Shown in pieces: positions 32,550 through 41,117 of a stretch of 64,000 bases of DNA. Below the pieces are notes generated by a model, which was not told the DNA's origin, made no database searches, and worked only from the letters and a program-made list of their open reading frames with translations. This DNA comes from WGOA01 sp964429745 (lineage in GTDB: Bacteria; Bacteroidota; Bacteroidia; Chitinophagales; BACL12), in assembly GCA_964429745.1 (NCBI GenBank), contig CAYSDI010000004.1:18168-82167 (forward strand). The letters are read 5' to 3'. The translations under genes were made by a program, and so were the position numbers. The stretch's first letter is position 1. Every line of letters begins with the position of its first letter.

Positions 32550-33887
32550 ATGGCGTTGACCGATCCTATTCGCGTACTGATTGAAAGCCCCCTGGCGCCA
32601 GAGCTCTTCTGGGCCTGGGGGCTTTTCGCGCGCGGTGGCAATGTTGGCTGGGAGCCAGCCTCGCCCGCGGATCAACCAGGGGATGCCGGTGTTTTGTGGA
32701 TTTCAGAAGATCCACGCGCTGATGTGGTGTTGTCTGATGTGTTTCGCCAGCAGGCGGAGCGCGGGGAATGGGCCTCGGAGCGTGTGATGCCTGACGAGCC
32801 GATATTGCGGGCAGCGGACGGTCAGGTAGATCCACTTTCCACAGCTTTTTATCTGGTGAACAGCCTGCAGGAGCACGGCTCTTCTGCCAGGGATGCTTAC
32901 GATAGGTTTCCCTATGCCGCCAGTTTGCAGGCCCGTTTTGATTGTGTGGAAGAGAACTTGGTCGGTCATGCTTTTGATCGGCTGTACGAGCGCTTACGCG
33001 AGCGTTTTGCCTGGCCTGCGCGGGTTGCTCCCCCTAGCTTAATTCTGCTTTCGCATGACATTGACCTGGTTTACCGGGGCTGGCGCGAAGACGGCAAGCA
33101 CGCGCTGGTCCGCGGTCAATTGGCAGCGGTGGCGGGGTTGCTCTGGCGGCAGGCCAGCGGACAGCCGGACTGGCTGAACATAGAAAAAATTATGGACTTG
33201 GACCAGCGCTGGGGCATGCCGGCCACGTTCTTTTGGATACCGCGCAAAGCCAAGCGGGGCGAATCGCCTCCGGATGCCGATTACCGGCTGGATGAACCGC
33301 GCATTCACCGTGCCATGAAGGCCGTTGCTGCGACGCCCGGTTTTTCGCTCGGGCTGCATGCCAGTGCAGGGGGCTCATTGGCGGCAGAGCGCGCCGGATT
33401 CCCCTATCCAGTGGCCATCAACCGCCAGCACTTTTTGAAGTTTCGCCTTCCGGACCACTACGAACAGGTGGAGCAGGCCGGTTTGGCAGCAGACGCCAGT
33501 CTGGGATTTTCGGAGCGGCCCGGCTTTCGCAACAGCTACGGCATGCCGTTCCAGCCCTGGTCGCTTCAACGCCGGGAGCCGTATCGCTTTGTGGAGTTTC
33601 CGCTCCACCTCATGGACGCTACGTTTAACCATTACTGGCTCGGGGGAAGGGATGCCGAATCCCGAGCGGCGTTTGCCGTGGAGCGCGGGGGGGCGTTCCT
33701 GGAAAAGAACCGCCGCGGAGCGGTTTTGTCAATGTTGTGGCACAACAATTACCTGACGGGGGGAGCCTACGCAGCGTTTGGTCCGGTGTACCGCGCCTGG
33801 ATGCAGCGCTGCCGTGAGCTCGGGCTCCTCGGACTGGATTTGAAAAGCGCGCTGGGGCGTTGGGGGGGGCTTGGCGGCAAGGAGTGA
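32550..33887 (+). CDS. Polysaccharide deacetylase-like protein (DUF7033 type)
   Basis: 445 residues, no signal peptide. An N-terminal alpha/beta domain of about 160 residues (IRVLIESPLAPELFWAWGLFA; FDRFPYAASLQARFD-like segment) is typical of the DUF7033 proteins of Bacteroidota. A NodB-like barrel follows: LILLSHDIDLVYR holds the metal-binding His-Asp pair, MPATFFWIPR is the second strand, and FSLGLHAS supplies a further histidine. Members are linked to capsule or O-antigen loci. The catalytic set seems incomplete compared with true NodB enzymes, so activity is uncertain. It opens the envelope-glycan region that extends to 44.5 kb. Confidence 0.78.
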   Translation: MALTDPIRVLIESPLAPELFWAWGLFARGGNVGWEPASPADQPGDAGVLWISEDPRADVVLSDVFRQQAERGEWASERVMPDEPILRAADGQVDPLSTAFYLVNSLQEHGSSARDAYDRFPYAASLQARFDCVEENLVGHAFDRLYERLRERFAWPARVAPPSLILLSHDIDLVYRGWREDGKHALVRGQLAAVAGLLWRQASGQPDWLNIEKIMDLDQRWGMPATFFWIPRKAKRGESPPDADYRLDEPRIHRAMKAVAATPGFSLGLHASAGGSLAAERAGFPYPVAINRQHFLKFRLPDHYEQVEQAGLAADASLGFSERPGFRNSYGMPFQPWSLQRREPYRFVEFPLHLMDATFNHYWLGGRDAESRAAFAVERGGAFLEKNRRGAVLSMLWHNNYLTGGAYAAFGPVYRAWMQRCRELGLLGLDLKSALGRWGGLGGKE

Positions 33888-34071
33888 TGGCCTTATAGCG
33901 CTAAGTCTGCATCCAGCCAAACATCCAGCCAAATGGGGGCCGTATGCCTGTCACAACCGGGCAACTCCGCTTTGCCTTTTTTGGACATCTTGCGTTAAGT
34001 TGCTCTGGAACATAAAGCCCTTTCGACCTATGGACATTTCATAGCATGCGTTAGGGTATGGTTTCCAGATC

Positions 34072-34998
34072 ATGGTTTCGAAAAACGCTACACACTCCGC
34101 CCTATTCCTGGTTGTTTGCCTGCTTTTTCCTGCTGCGCTATATGCCCAATGGGTGGAAGAGGTGGTTATTCCAGCCACGGAAGACGCTACAGTGAGCAGC
34201 CTGGATTCTTCGGCAAACTACGGCCAGAATCCCGACCTGATCGCGCTGGCCTGGTCGGCGAATGACCGGGACTTTGTACTGCGCAGCTTGATGCGATTTG
34301 AACTGCCGGAATTGGCCGACGGCGAAATCCTGCTCGGCGCAACGCTGTCGATGTTTGCCACTACGGGAAGCACTAACCCGGGCCACCTGGGCTTTAATGA
34401 CGCGCTGATTACCCGCATCAACGGCTCCTGGATACCAAACGAAGTGACCTGGCAGAACCAGCCCGCCGTGGTTACGGATCACGCGGTTTTCTTGCCCCGC
34501 AGCGACGCTCCAGACCAGGATTTTATCAACCTGGAGGTCACAGGGTTGGTGCAGGACATGCTGAGCGAAACCGGCACCGAGCCACAGGGGCTGAGGATAC
34601 AACTCCAGAGCGAATCGGTGTTTCGCAGCATAAACTTTGCGTCGAGTGACCACCCGGATGCCTCGAGGCACCCGATTCTTACGCTGCAGATCCAGCGCGT
34701 GGGAAGTACCGGATTCGGCAGCGTGGCTAAACCCGCTGATTTACAGGCGGCTTTTGGCCCCAATCCCTTACAGGACCAACTTTCATTGACCGTCCAGCTC
34801 AAAACAGCCCAAGCCGCAAACTTAGAGGTTTACGATGCCAGCGGTCGATTGGTGGAGCAGCTTGACTTGGGCAAGTTGCCCTCGGGCGAAACAGCGTTGT
34901 TGCTTCCTGCAACTGCCTGGCCATCTGGCTCGCTCTTGTTTCGTGTCGTGCTGGACAACGGTACCGTTAGCGCGGTGCGGCCGTTGATGAAGCATTGA
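34072..34998 (+). CDS. Secreted CBM96/DNRLRE-domain protein with T9SS tail
   Basis: 308 residues. A signal peptide (LFLVVCLLFPAALYAQ) is followed by a ~165-residue DNRLRE / CBM96-like beta domain: VVIPATEDATVSSLDSSANYG, then RSLMRFELPELADGEILLGATLSMFA, NGSWIPNEVTWQNQPAV, LEVTGLVQDML and SSDHPDASRHPILTLQI. The last ~80 residues are a T9SS sorting domain (FGPNPLQDQLSLTVQL, VYDASGRLVEQLDL, GSLLFRVVLDNG). DNRLRE domains bind sugars or act as surface filaments. The protein is probably displayed on the surface. No enzyme domain is attached. Confidence 0.85.
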   Translation: MVSKNATHSALFLVVCLLFPAALYAQWVEEVVIPATEDATVSSLDSSANYGQNPDLIALAWSANDRDFVLRSLMRFELPELADGEILLGATLSMFATTGSTNPGHLGFNDALITRINGSWIPNEVTWQNQPAVVTDHAVFLPRSDAPDQDFINLEVTGLVQDMLSETGTEPQGLRIQLQSESVFRSINFASSDHPDASRHPILTLQIQRVGSTGFGSVAKPADLQAAFGPNPLQDQLSLTVQLKTAQAANLEVYDASGRLVEQLDLGKLPSGETALLLPATAWPSGSLLFRVVLDNGTVSAVRPLMKH

Positions 34999-35027
34999 TC
35001 CAACGGCAAGGTTGCTGGGTTAGCTGC

Positions 35028-36533
35028 TTATTCCTTGGGGCCAAATCGCTTCCAAAGCTTCACCAGCCTTTCATGCACATCTTCAGAAACCCGCAGCGGT
35101 AAAATGATGCCCAGAAAACACAGACTCACCAGTAAGGACCCGAGAGCTGCGTCTGCCCAAACATTGCCGGTGCCTCCGGTTAGGTACTTAAGCCCTTCGA
35201 GCACCCCCCAAGCCAACATTGCAGCGAACACGGCTCCCAGGATGTTGCGCGAAAAAGGGAACAGCCCAAAAGCCCGGTAAACGAACAACACCCGAAGGGT
35301 ATTGGTTGAAAGGATGGTAATCAACGTAGCCAGTGCTGCCCCCTGGATGCCATAGCGCGGGATGAGCCAGATATTGGTTCCGATCGCTACCGCTGCCGTT
35401 AAGAGGTTGCCAACCGCCACGTATTGGTACTTGCTGGAGGTAGCCAGGATGGTTCCGTTAATGCCTGTTGCCATGTCGTAAATCCGGGCTATGCCCAAGG
35501 CAGCAAAGACGCTGATGGCAGGCGCAAAGGATTCCGGAATCAGGCTGAAGAGGGCTCCGGTGCTTGCGTACAGCACCAGGAACACCCAACTGCTCACCAC
35601 AAAACTGTTGACCGCCACCTGGCGATACAACTTGTTCATGGCCGTCATGTTGTTGTTCTTCCAATGGTCAGCAACCAGCGGACTGGCAATCCGGATCAGC
35701 GAACGGCCGGGAGCCATAATCACCGAACTGAGGTAGCTGCCCGTCATGTAAATAGCCACCGCGCTCAGGCCAATTTGCTGGCCAATCATGATGGAGTCAA
35801 TGCTGGTGTATAACCGTGCCGAGAAGTTCGAGAGCAGGGTAATGAACCCGAAACCCAGCATTTGTTTAAAAAGCGGCCCTTTGAAAAAGCCAGCAACAGG
35901 TTTAATGAGCCAATCGCCCGTTTGGACGATCCACAACGCCAGCAAAACCGTTACCAGACAGTTGGCGGCAGTGAAGGCCAGGTAGAATTGATGGATGGTA
36001 ATCCACCCAAACGCATAGCCCGTAATGCTGATGGTAATCAGCAGGCGCAGAACCACTTCCTGCAAAACCGCAGAGGCTACGGTCCGGTAATTGGACTTAG
36101 CATAGGCCTCTAACAACAGAAAGTTGAGTGAGAAAAGAATCAGCGGATAAAGCAGTGCGTAGTACTGCGTGAACAGCAGTGAGTTTTCCGCAAACCGGGC
36201 TTCGACAGCCCCGCGGAAAATCCAAAGAAACAGCGCCACGAAGCCGAAACCAGCTCCACCAATAGCCAGGAAGCCAAACAAGGCACCGCCGTGTTGCTCT
36301 TCCCTGTTGCGGAAGTAGGGGAAGTAGCGCAGCAGGGTGTTGATGCCTCCTAAGGCCCCAAATTGCGCAAAGACCGCGGTCACGGCCAACAGCAACTTAA
36401 TCAAGCCTACCTGCTCTTCTTCGAGCAGGTTTCTGAGCAACAAGAACTCGTTGACAAAGCCAATGAGAATGCCTGCAAAGAGGATGGCAGTGTTGATGGC
36501 TCCTTGTCGGAATACAATACCCATAGACGGCAT
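35028..36533 (-). CDS. Polysaccharide/lipid-linked oligosaccharide flippase (MOP superfamily)
   Basis: 501 residues with about 14 transmembrane helices over the whole length, starting MGIVFRQGAINTAILFAGILIGFVN. The pattern matches the Wzx/RfbX-type flippases of the MOP exporter superfamily, which move undecaprenyl-linked glycans to the periplasm. Typical positions are LGGINTLLRYFPYFRN near residue 65, INGTILATSSKYQYVAVGNLLTA in the middle, and NIWLIPRYGIQGAALATLI. It lies in a region of envelope-glycan genes, downstream of a lipoprotein gene that ends in its own terminator. Substrate unknown. Confidence 0.85.
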   Translation of the reverse strand: MPSMGIVFRQGAINTAILFAGILIGFVNEFLLLRNLLEEEQVGLIKLLLAVTAVFAQFGALGGINTLLRYFPYFRNREEQHGGALFGFLAIGGAGFGFVALFLWIFRGAVEARFAENSLLFTQYYALLYPLILFSLNFLLLEAYAKSNYRTVASAVLQEVVLRLLITISITGYAFGWITIHQFYLAFTAANCLVTVLLALWIVQTGDWLIKPVAGFFKGPLFKQMLGFGFITLLSNFSARLYTSIDSIMIGQQIGLSAVAIYMTGSYLSSVIMAPGRSLIRIASPLVADHWKNNNMTAMNKLYRQVAVNSFVVSSWVFLVLYASTGALFSLIPESFAPAISVFAALGIARIYDMATGINGTILATSSKYQYVAVGNLLTAAVAIGTNIWLIPRYGIQGAALATLITILSTNTLRVLFVYRAFGLFPFSRNILGAVFAAMLAWGVLEGLKYLTGGTGNVWADAALGSLLVSLCFLGIILPLRVSEDVHERLVKLWKRFGPKE

Positions 36534-36594
36534 GCCGAAGATAGGCCGCTGGAGTCAGACAGTCGGGATTTAGAGCCTGGAGCAGCGCCCAAAA

Positions 36595-36624
36595 CCGGGA
36601 CAGGTTGCCCTGTCCCGGCTTTTT
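36595..36624 (-). terminator. Intrinsic terminator downstream of the lipoprotein gene at 36671
   Basis: A 10-bp perfect stem CCGGGACAGG/CCTGTCCCGG with loop TTGC. T-runs occur on both strands, so it can stop the minus-strand lipoprotein transcript before the flippase gene. Confidence 0.85.
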
Positions 36625-36670
36625 GGCTGTTGTACCAGCCAACTCAAGGTTGGCAGGTAGTATAGAGGCT

Positions 36671-37537
36671 TCAACGGTCCGGCATAACACCCCCGCCTGC
36701 TGCGGTAGGGCTATAGGGTTCTGTTGAGCCAACTTCGGGATGAAAGACATCAGCCAAAGTCCACGTTCCGCCCAGGAGTTGGTCAATCAGGTCAGAAAGC
36801 GAAGTGGCCAGGGCCTTCTTCCAATCAAAATTCACCAGGAAGCCCATGGCGTCAGCCATGATCAACTGCTCCCAGTCAATGAAAACGTCAGTTTCCGGGT
36901 GGGGTGGCAGGTTGGGCGTTGGGTTCCAAGGCTGGTTGCTGTAATCCACGCCATCCAAGGTGGCTCCGGTGTGCAGCGCAAAGCTGTAGCGGAAAATACT
37001 GCTCACGCCCAGGGCATGCTCTGTGTCGGTACTGCGATCATCAGGGTCATAGTCCATCAGGGCAGCATCGGTTGCATTGAAGAGCACTGTAGCCGCTGCA
37101 AAATCAGGCGTTTCCATGGCTTGAATTTCTTCGGCCAAAAACTGCCAGGTATCCCGGGCCAATTCTCCTGCCCCGGCAGCTTCGGCCGAGTCCAGTTGCT
37201 GGTCAATCGGCAGGCCACTTAAGCGGGTGAACTCGCGGAAGGATTCCATGGCAGGGTAACCCGTGTATTCGCCCATGCTTAAGATCCACTGTTTGTAGGT
37301 GCCTCTGGTGTTGGTGTTCAGGACCATATCCCGAAAACCTTGATTGTGCAACTTGCCATAGCGATCGTAGGGATTGCTTCCGCCGCTGCTTCGCTGGTCA
37401 GGCGCCGGAACAGCGCCAGGGTCAACGGTGGCTTTGAGGTATTGATAAGGGTCGCTGAGGGTGCCGACGTCCTCCTTTTTGGCGCAACTTGCCAGCGTCA
37501 AAGCGAACGCCAGCATAAAAAAACCGTATCGGTACAT
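36671..37537 (-). CDS. Hypothetical lipoprotein
   Basis: 288 residues. The signal peptide ends in lipobox LASC (Cys18), with Ala at +2. The mature protein is acidic and Trp/Tyr/Asp-rich without recognisable catalytic motifs; segments include YKQWILSMGEYTGYP, WQFLAEEIQAMETPDF and DVFIDWEQLIMADAMG. I do not recognise the family. It might be an outer-membrane accessory protein of the glycan region, but there is no direct evidence. It is followed by its own terminator, so it is likely a single-gene unit. Confidence 0.7.
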   Translation of the reverse strand: MYRYGFFMLAFALTLASCAKKEDVGTLSDPYQYLKATVDPGAVPAPDQRSSGGSNPYDRYGKLHNQGFRDMVLNTNTRGTYKQWILSMGEYTGYPAMESFREFTRLSGLPIDQQLDSAEAAGAGELARDTWQFLAEEIQAMETPDFAAATVLFNATDAALMDYDPDDRSTDTEHALGVSSIFRYSFALHTGATLDGVDYSNQPWNPTPNLPPHPETDVFIDWEQLIMADAMGFLVNFDWKKALATSLSDLIDQLLGGTWTLADVFHPEVGSTEPYSPTAAGGGVMPDR

Positions 37538-37667
37538 GATGCTTGTGTTTAAATGTGAGGAATTAAAAATTCAGATAAAACTTCCGATGAAATTTCTGAG
37601 GGCAAGTTGCGCGGTTAAAAAGTCCGGTCCTGGAAATCCCCTCACGAGCTTGCGCAATGTGGACAAA

Positions 37668-37696
37668 TTGTCCTTGCTGCCTGGTGCTTACCTTTG
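37668..37696 (+). promoter_or_regulatory. Putative promoter of the PIG-L deacetylase gene
   Basis: TTG (37668) - 18 bp - TACCTTTG (37689-37696), a full match to the Bacteroidota -33/-7 pattern, 18 bp before the ATG at 37715. Confidence 0.55.
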
Positions 37697-37714
37697 AACT
37701 TTTCCAGACCAACT

Positions 37715-38356
37715 ATGATCCTCAGCTCCGACATCAAGACTGCGCTGGTTCTTGCCCCCCATCCGGACGATGGAGAGTTTGGATGCGGTGCCACCCTAAG
37801 CCGCCTTCACGAAGAGGGCATTGCGGTTTGGTATGCAGCCTTTTCGCCATGCATTGAATCGCTGCCGGCGGGCTCAGCGCCGGATCGGTTGTGGATAGAA
37901 TTGAACAAGGCGCTCGGGCACCTGGGCATTTCGCCCGATAGAATACTCCGACACGATTTTGCCGTGCGCTACTTTCCCCGCGATCGGCAGGCCATTTTGG
38001 AAACCCTGACGCGCTTAAAAGCACAGCTCAAGCCCGATTTGGTGTTGATGCCCAACAGCATGGATTTGCACCAGGATCACCAGGTCATTTACCAGGAAGG
38101 GCTGCGCGCTTTTAAACACAGCCGTTTGCTGGGCTACGAATTGCCGTGGAACAACCTGGTTTTTCGCTCGGATTTCCACATGCGCGTAACCGAAGCGCAA
38201 TTAGATGCAAAAGTGCAGGCGGTTCGGGAGTATGAAAGTCAGCGAAACCGCATCTACAGCGACCGCGATTTTCTCATCGGCCTGGCGCGGGTGCGCGGGG
38301 TGCAGGTCGGCGCCGATTTTGCGGAGGCTTTTGAGACGATTCGGTGGATTGGATAG
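37715..38356 (+). CDS. PIG-L family deacetylase
   Basis: 213 residues from ATG 37715. A Zn-dependent LmbE/PIG-L deacetylase, which removes acetyl groups from N-acetylglucosamine-type sugars. Motifs are VLAPHPDDGEFGCGATL (the AHPDD metal site, written PHPDD here) and the third ligand in SMDLHQDHQVIY. It lacks the wording of bacillithiol deacetylase BshB1. A well-formed promoter precedes it. The gene ends 16 bp before an assembly gap, and nothing is known of the DNA in that gap. Confidence 0.87.
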   Translation: MILSSDIKTALVLAPHPDDGEFGCGATLSRLHEEGIAVWYAAFSPCIESLPAGSAPDRLWIELNKALGHLGISPDRILRHDFAVRYFPRDRQAILETLTRLKAQLKPDLVLMPNSMDLHQDHQVIYQEGLRAFKHSRLLGYELPWNNLVFRSDFHMRVTEAQLDAKVQAVREYESQRNRIYSDRDFLIGLARVRGVQVGADFAEAFETIRWIG

Positions 38357-38372
38357 AGGGAGCTTCAGAAAC

Positions 38373-38472
38373 NNNNNNNNNNNNNNNNNNNNNNNNNNNN
38401 NNNNNNNNNNNNNNNNNNNNNNNNNNNNNNNNNNNNNNNNNNNNNNNNNNNNNNNNNNNNNNNNNNNNNNNN
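38373..38472. other. Assembly gap (100 N) at the edge of a tandem repeat
   Basis: Unlike the other three gaps, the two sides are not identical here. The right side starts inside a 47-bp tandem repeat, so the missing DNA probably includes further repeat units. Confidence 0.85.
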
Positions 38473-38622
38473 CCACGCATTGGTGGCTTTTAGCGATGCC
38501 CCTACTTTAACCCGCGCAGCCACGCATTGGTGGCTTTCAGCGATGCCCCTACTTTAGCCCGCGCAGCCACGCATCGGTGGCTTTTAGCGATGCCCCTACT
38601 TTAACCCGCGCAGCCACGCATC
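38473..38622. repeat. 47-bp tandem repeat derived from the 3' end of the propeller gene
   Basis: Units at 38473-38519, 38520-38566 and 38567-38613 start CCACGCATTGGTGGC and differ by one to three bases. A fourth partial unit runs into the gene at 38614. The repeated DNA includes the last codons of the gene (DAWLRG) and the DNA just after its stop. Confidence 0.93.
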
Positions 38623-39780
38623 AGCGGCTGAATCTTCCGGCGCCAGGACGGCATCCTGCACCGCCCATTCCATATCATAACTTATATTATCCATAAGTTT
38701 ATTTATGGGGTCGAAGATGATAAACGAAGTGCGGTTAGAATCAATGGACACAATGGCAGAGCCGGCGTGCAGGCTGTTCTGGATCCACTCCCATTCGCCC
38801 AGCGCCGGATCTTTGCCGGGCAGGTCCTGAAATGCGTAGCGCGTTTCGAGTCCGGGGCGCAACCAGACCACTTGGCCGGATGCTGTGCTGGTGACCAGCA
38901 AACCATCGCCAAAACTGCGGCCTCCGTGTGGATTGCGCAGACCGGAAAGCAGGGACTTGGACGAGCCGTCGCGGGCGATGCGCATCACACTTCCCTGGTG
39001 AAAAAAAGTAGCCAGCCAGTCACCCGGATTAGCGTGATCATAGGTAACACTATTGATAAAGGCTGCGCGTCGAGCGGTGGGAATGGCTTCGAGTGGCGGG
39101 TCCGGCACCAGCATGACGGTCCGGCCTTCGGCGCGCAGCGCTGCTGCCTCTTGCGGGTGACGCGTCAGGATGACCGCGCTGCCCGTTGCGGGATCCAGGC
39201 CTTGGTTGAAGCCATGTTCCCAGGCCAGCCACGAAGCTGTTTGCTCCGCTCCCAGCACGTCGAACTCGGCGATGTAATCAAAGCCGGACGATGACACCAG
39301 CAGCACTCCCGGTTGCTGTGGGTGAAACTGCACCGTGTGCAAATACGAGAACCAGGGGTGGCGCAAAGTGCCGTGTTGCTCGCCGATGCGCCAATGCACT
39401 TCGTTCTCTGCGGCAATGGCCAGCGAAAGACCAGTTTTTGGCGATCCGGAAATGCCTATTTTTTCCTCAAATGGCTCTGCATCAATCCCGCGTGGCTCAG
39501 TGAGCCTGCAGAGCACTTCTGCGCGTTCCAGCCGGCCTTCGCGAAGCCGCACACGGACAATTCCCCCGGGCGAAGGCTCCCTGCGCTCCACGCTGCCCGC
39601 CACGCCTGCCCCGAGTCCGCGGCTGGCCAGGTAACGCCGCCGGATGGCTTGCAGATCAAAGCTCTTGACGGTCAGCAGCAAATCTAACGTACCATAGAAA
39701 TTACTATCCTTTTTGTAGGTCGAAAGGGCTTCGCTGCGCCGCTGCAACGGCTCGTCAGGAGTAAAGGACTTCGGGTTCAC
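38596..39780 (-). CDS. Hypothetical protein, probable beta-propeller
   Basis: 394 residues, no signal peptide. The sequence is built from short strands with turns that recur every 40-50 residues, as in a beta-propeller: GGIVRVRLREGRLERAEVLC, GLSLAIAAENEVHWRI, HTVQFHPQQPGVLLVSSSGFDYIAEF, VMRIARDGSSKSLL, HAGSAIVSIDSNRTSFIIFD. I do not recognise a named family; arylsulfotransferase-like or NHL-like propellers come closest. The start overlaps the end of the glycosyltransferase gene by 4 bp, so it is the third gene of a coupled operon with a methyltransferase and a glycosyltransferase. The 3' end is duplicated as 47-bp repeats. Confidence 0.7.
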   Translation of the reverse strand: MNPKSFTPDEPLQRRSEALSTYKKDSNFYGTLDLLLTVKSFDLQAIRRRYLASRGLGAGVAGSVERREPSPGGIVRVRLREGRLERAEVLCRLTEPRGIDAEPFEEKIGISGSPKTGLSLAIAAENEVHWRIGEQHGTLRHPWFSYLHTVQFHPQQPGVLLVSSSGFDYIAEFDVLGAEQTASWLAWEHGFNQGLDPATGSAVILTRHPQEAAALRAEGRTVMLVPDPPLEAIPTARRAAFINSVTYDHANPGDWLATFFHQGSVMRIARDGSSKSLLSGLRNPHGGRSFGDGLLVTSTASGQVVWLRPGLETRYAFQDLPGKDPALGEWEWIQNSLHAGSAIVSIDSNRTSFIIFDPINKLMDNISYDMEWAVQDAVLAPEDSAADAWLRGLK

Positions 39781-41117
39781 GCGCGGGTATTCAGGGCATC
39801 CAGAATCGCCGCCAGCTTGCCGGTCAATGAACGGCGGCTAAAGCGAAGGTAATCTCCGCCGGGTTCGCGGAGGGGCATTTTTCCGCCTGCCAGCCAATCA
39901 GCGTAGCCGCGGCGAAGCTGATGTACAATGCCCTCTTTATCCGGGTAAGCCAGCATCTTGCCGCGCCCGGCCTGGCGTAAGACGCCTGCGGCATCGCCGT
40001 CCTGCGGCCCGATAGCCAGCATGCGCGTGTTAGAGGCCAGGTACTCAAAAATCTTTCCGGTAATAATGCGGCGATTGTTCGCGGCATCGGGGATCACAAA
40101 CAGCAGCATTCCCGCCTGGGCCATGCGGCGCGTGGCTTCCTGATGCGCAACGAACTTCTCGTGTTCCAGGTAGCTTTCCAACCCGGCATCACAAACCGCT
40201 TTCGCCACACCCGGATCCAGGCTACCCGTAAAATGCAGCCGGAAATGGCGGGCAAAACCGGGGTCGCTGCGCACGCATTCCGACACGGCCTGCCAAAGCG
40301 CGGGAACCTGCTGGTTGGGCTTCATGTTGCCGACATGCGTGAGCCGGAAAAACGCTGCGGGTTGCGCTGCTCCATCGTACATGTCCTGCTCGTCAAAGCC
40401 GTTGTACAACACGCTCAGCGCCTTACTGCGTTCGCGAAACTCTTCAGCCATGCCTTCGCTAACCACCACCACATGGTCGGCTTCGGCCAGCACCTGGTCT
40501 TCCATGCGCTGGTCGATACGTTTGGTTCGGGCACTGCGGGGGAAAAAAGCATTGTAGTACACCGTCGTCCAGGGGTCGCGGAAGTCGGCAATCCAGGGCA
40601 GCCCGGTTTTGCGCTTCAGCGCCAGGCCGGCCAAATGCGTAGAATGCGGCGGTCCCGTGGTGATGAAACCGTGAATCTTTTCGCCCGGATCAGCGCCTGG
40701 ACGCGCAGCGCGCGCAATCTCATCCAGCGCGGCTTTCACAGCATAAGGTTTCCAACCCACGCGCGCATCCGGGATAAAAAAGTTGGCACGCACCCATTTG
40801 GCCAGGCGTTGAATCGGGCTGCGCGAATCCTTGAAACCGACCATGGCCACGGGTACTTCCTTGCCCTTTTTTCCGGTAAGCCGGTTGTACAGGGCGAAGG
40901 GCTCCCGGGTGCCCGTGCGAATGACGCGCAGGCCTTCGGGGATGTCGTTCAACAGGCTTTCGTCCCGGTAGGGATAGGCGCCGTCAGCGGGGGTGATGAT
41001 GACGGGTTCCCAGCCGTAATCGCGCAGGTAGCGTGCAAACTTCAGAAAGCGCTGCACGCCGGGTCCACCGGCCGGTGGCCAGTAGTAGGTCAGCAGCAGG
41101 ACGCGGCGGTTGCTCAT
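39777..41117 (-). CDS. GT4-like glycosyltransferase
   Basis: 446 residues from ATG 41117. GT-B fold: the N-domain starts VLLLTYYWPPAGGPGVQRFLKFARYL, with HGFITTGPPHSTHLAGLAL and GLPWIADFRDPWT. The C-domain has LYNGFDEQDM, FRLTHVGNMKPNQQVPALWQAV, GAGLESYLEHEKFVAHQEA-like wording and KIFEYLASNTRMLAIGPQDGDAAG. The EX7E-like segment is in GKIFEYLAS. It probably adds a sugar to a surface glycan. The 4-bp overlaps with both neighbours show one transcription unit: methyltransferase - glycosyltransferase - propeller protein. An in-frame start farther upstream lies in the methyltransferase gene and was not used. Confidence 0.85.
   Translation of the reverse strand: MSNRRVLLLTYYWPPAGGPGVQRFLKFARYLRDYGWEPVIITPADGAYPYRDESLLNDIPEGLRVIRTGTREPFALYNRLTGKKGKEVPVAMVGFKDSRSPIQRLAKWVRANFFIPDARVGWKPYAVKAALDEIARAARPGADPGEKIHGFITTGPPHSTHLAGLALKRKTGLPWIADFRDPWTTVYYNAFFPRSARTKRIDQRMEDQVLAEADHVVVVSEGMAEEFRERSKALSVLYNGFDEQDMYDGAAQPAAFFRLTHVGNMKPNQQVPALWQAVSECVRSDPGFARHFRLHFTGSLDPGVAKAVCDAGLESYLEHEKFVAHQEATRRMAQAGMLLFVIPDAANNRRIITGKIFEYLASNTRMLAIGPQDGDAAGVLRQAGRGKMLAYPDKEGIVHQLRRGYADWLAGGKMPLREPGGDYLRFSRRSLTGKLAAILDALNTRA

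Noticed and set aside
37715..38356. Bacillithiol deacetylase BshB1
   Set aside because: The protein is a PIG-L enzyme but lacks the conserved BshB1 wording after the HPDD motif.
38473..38622. 47-bp repeats as a CRISPR array
   Set aside because: No spacers; the units are copies of the neighbouring gene's 3' end.
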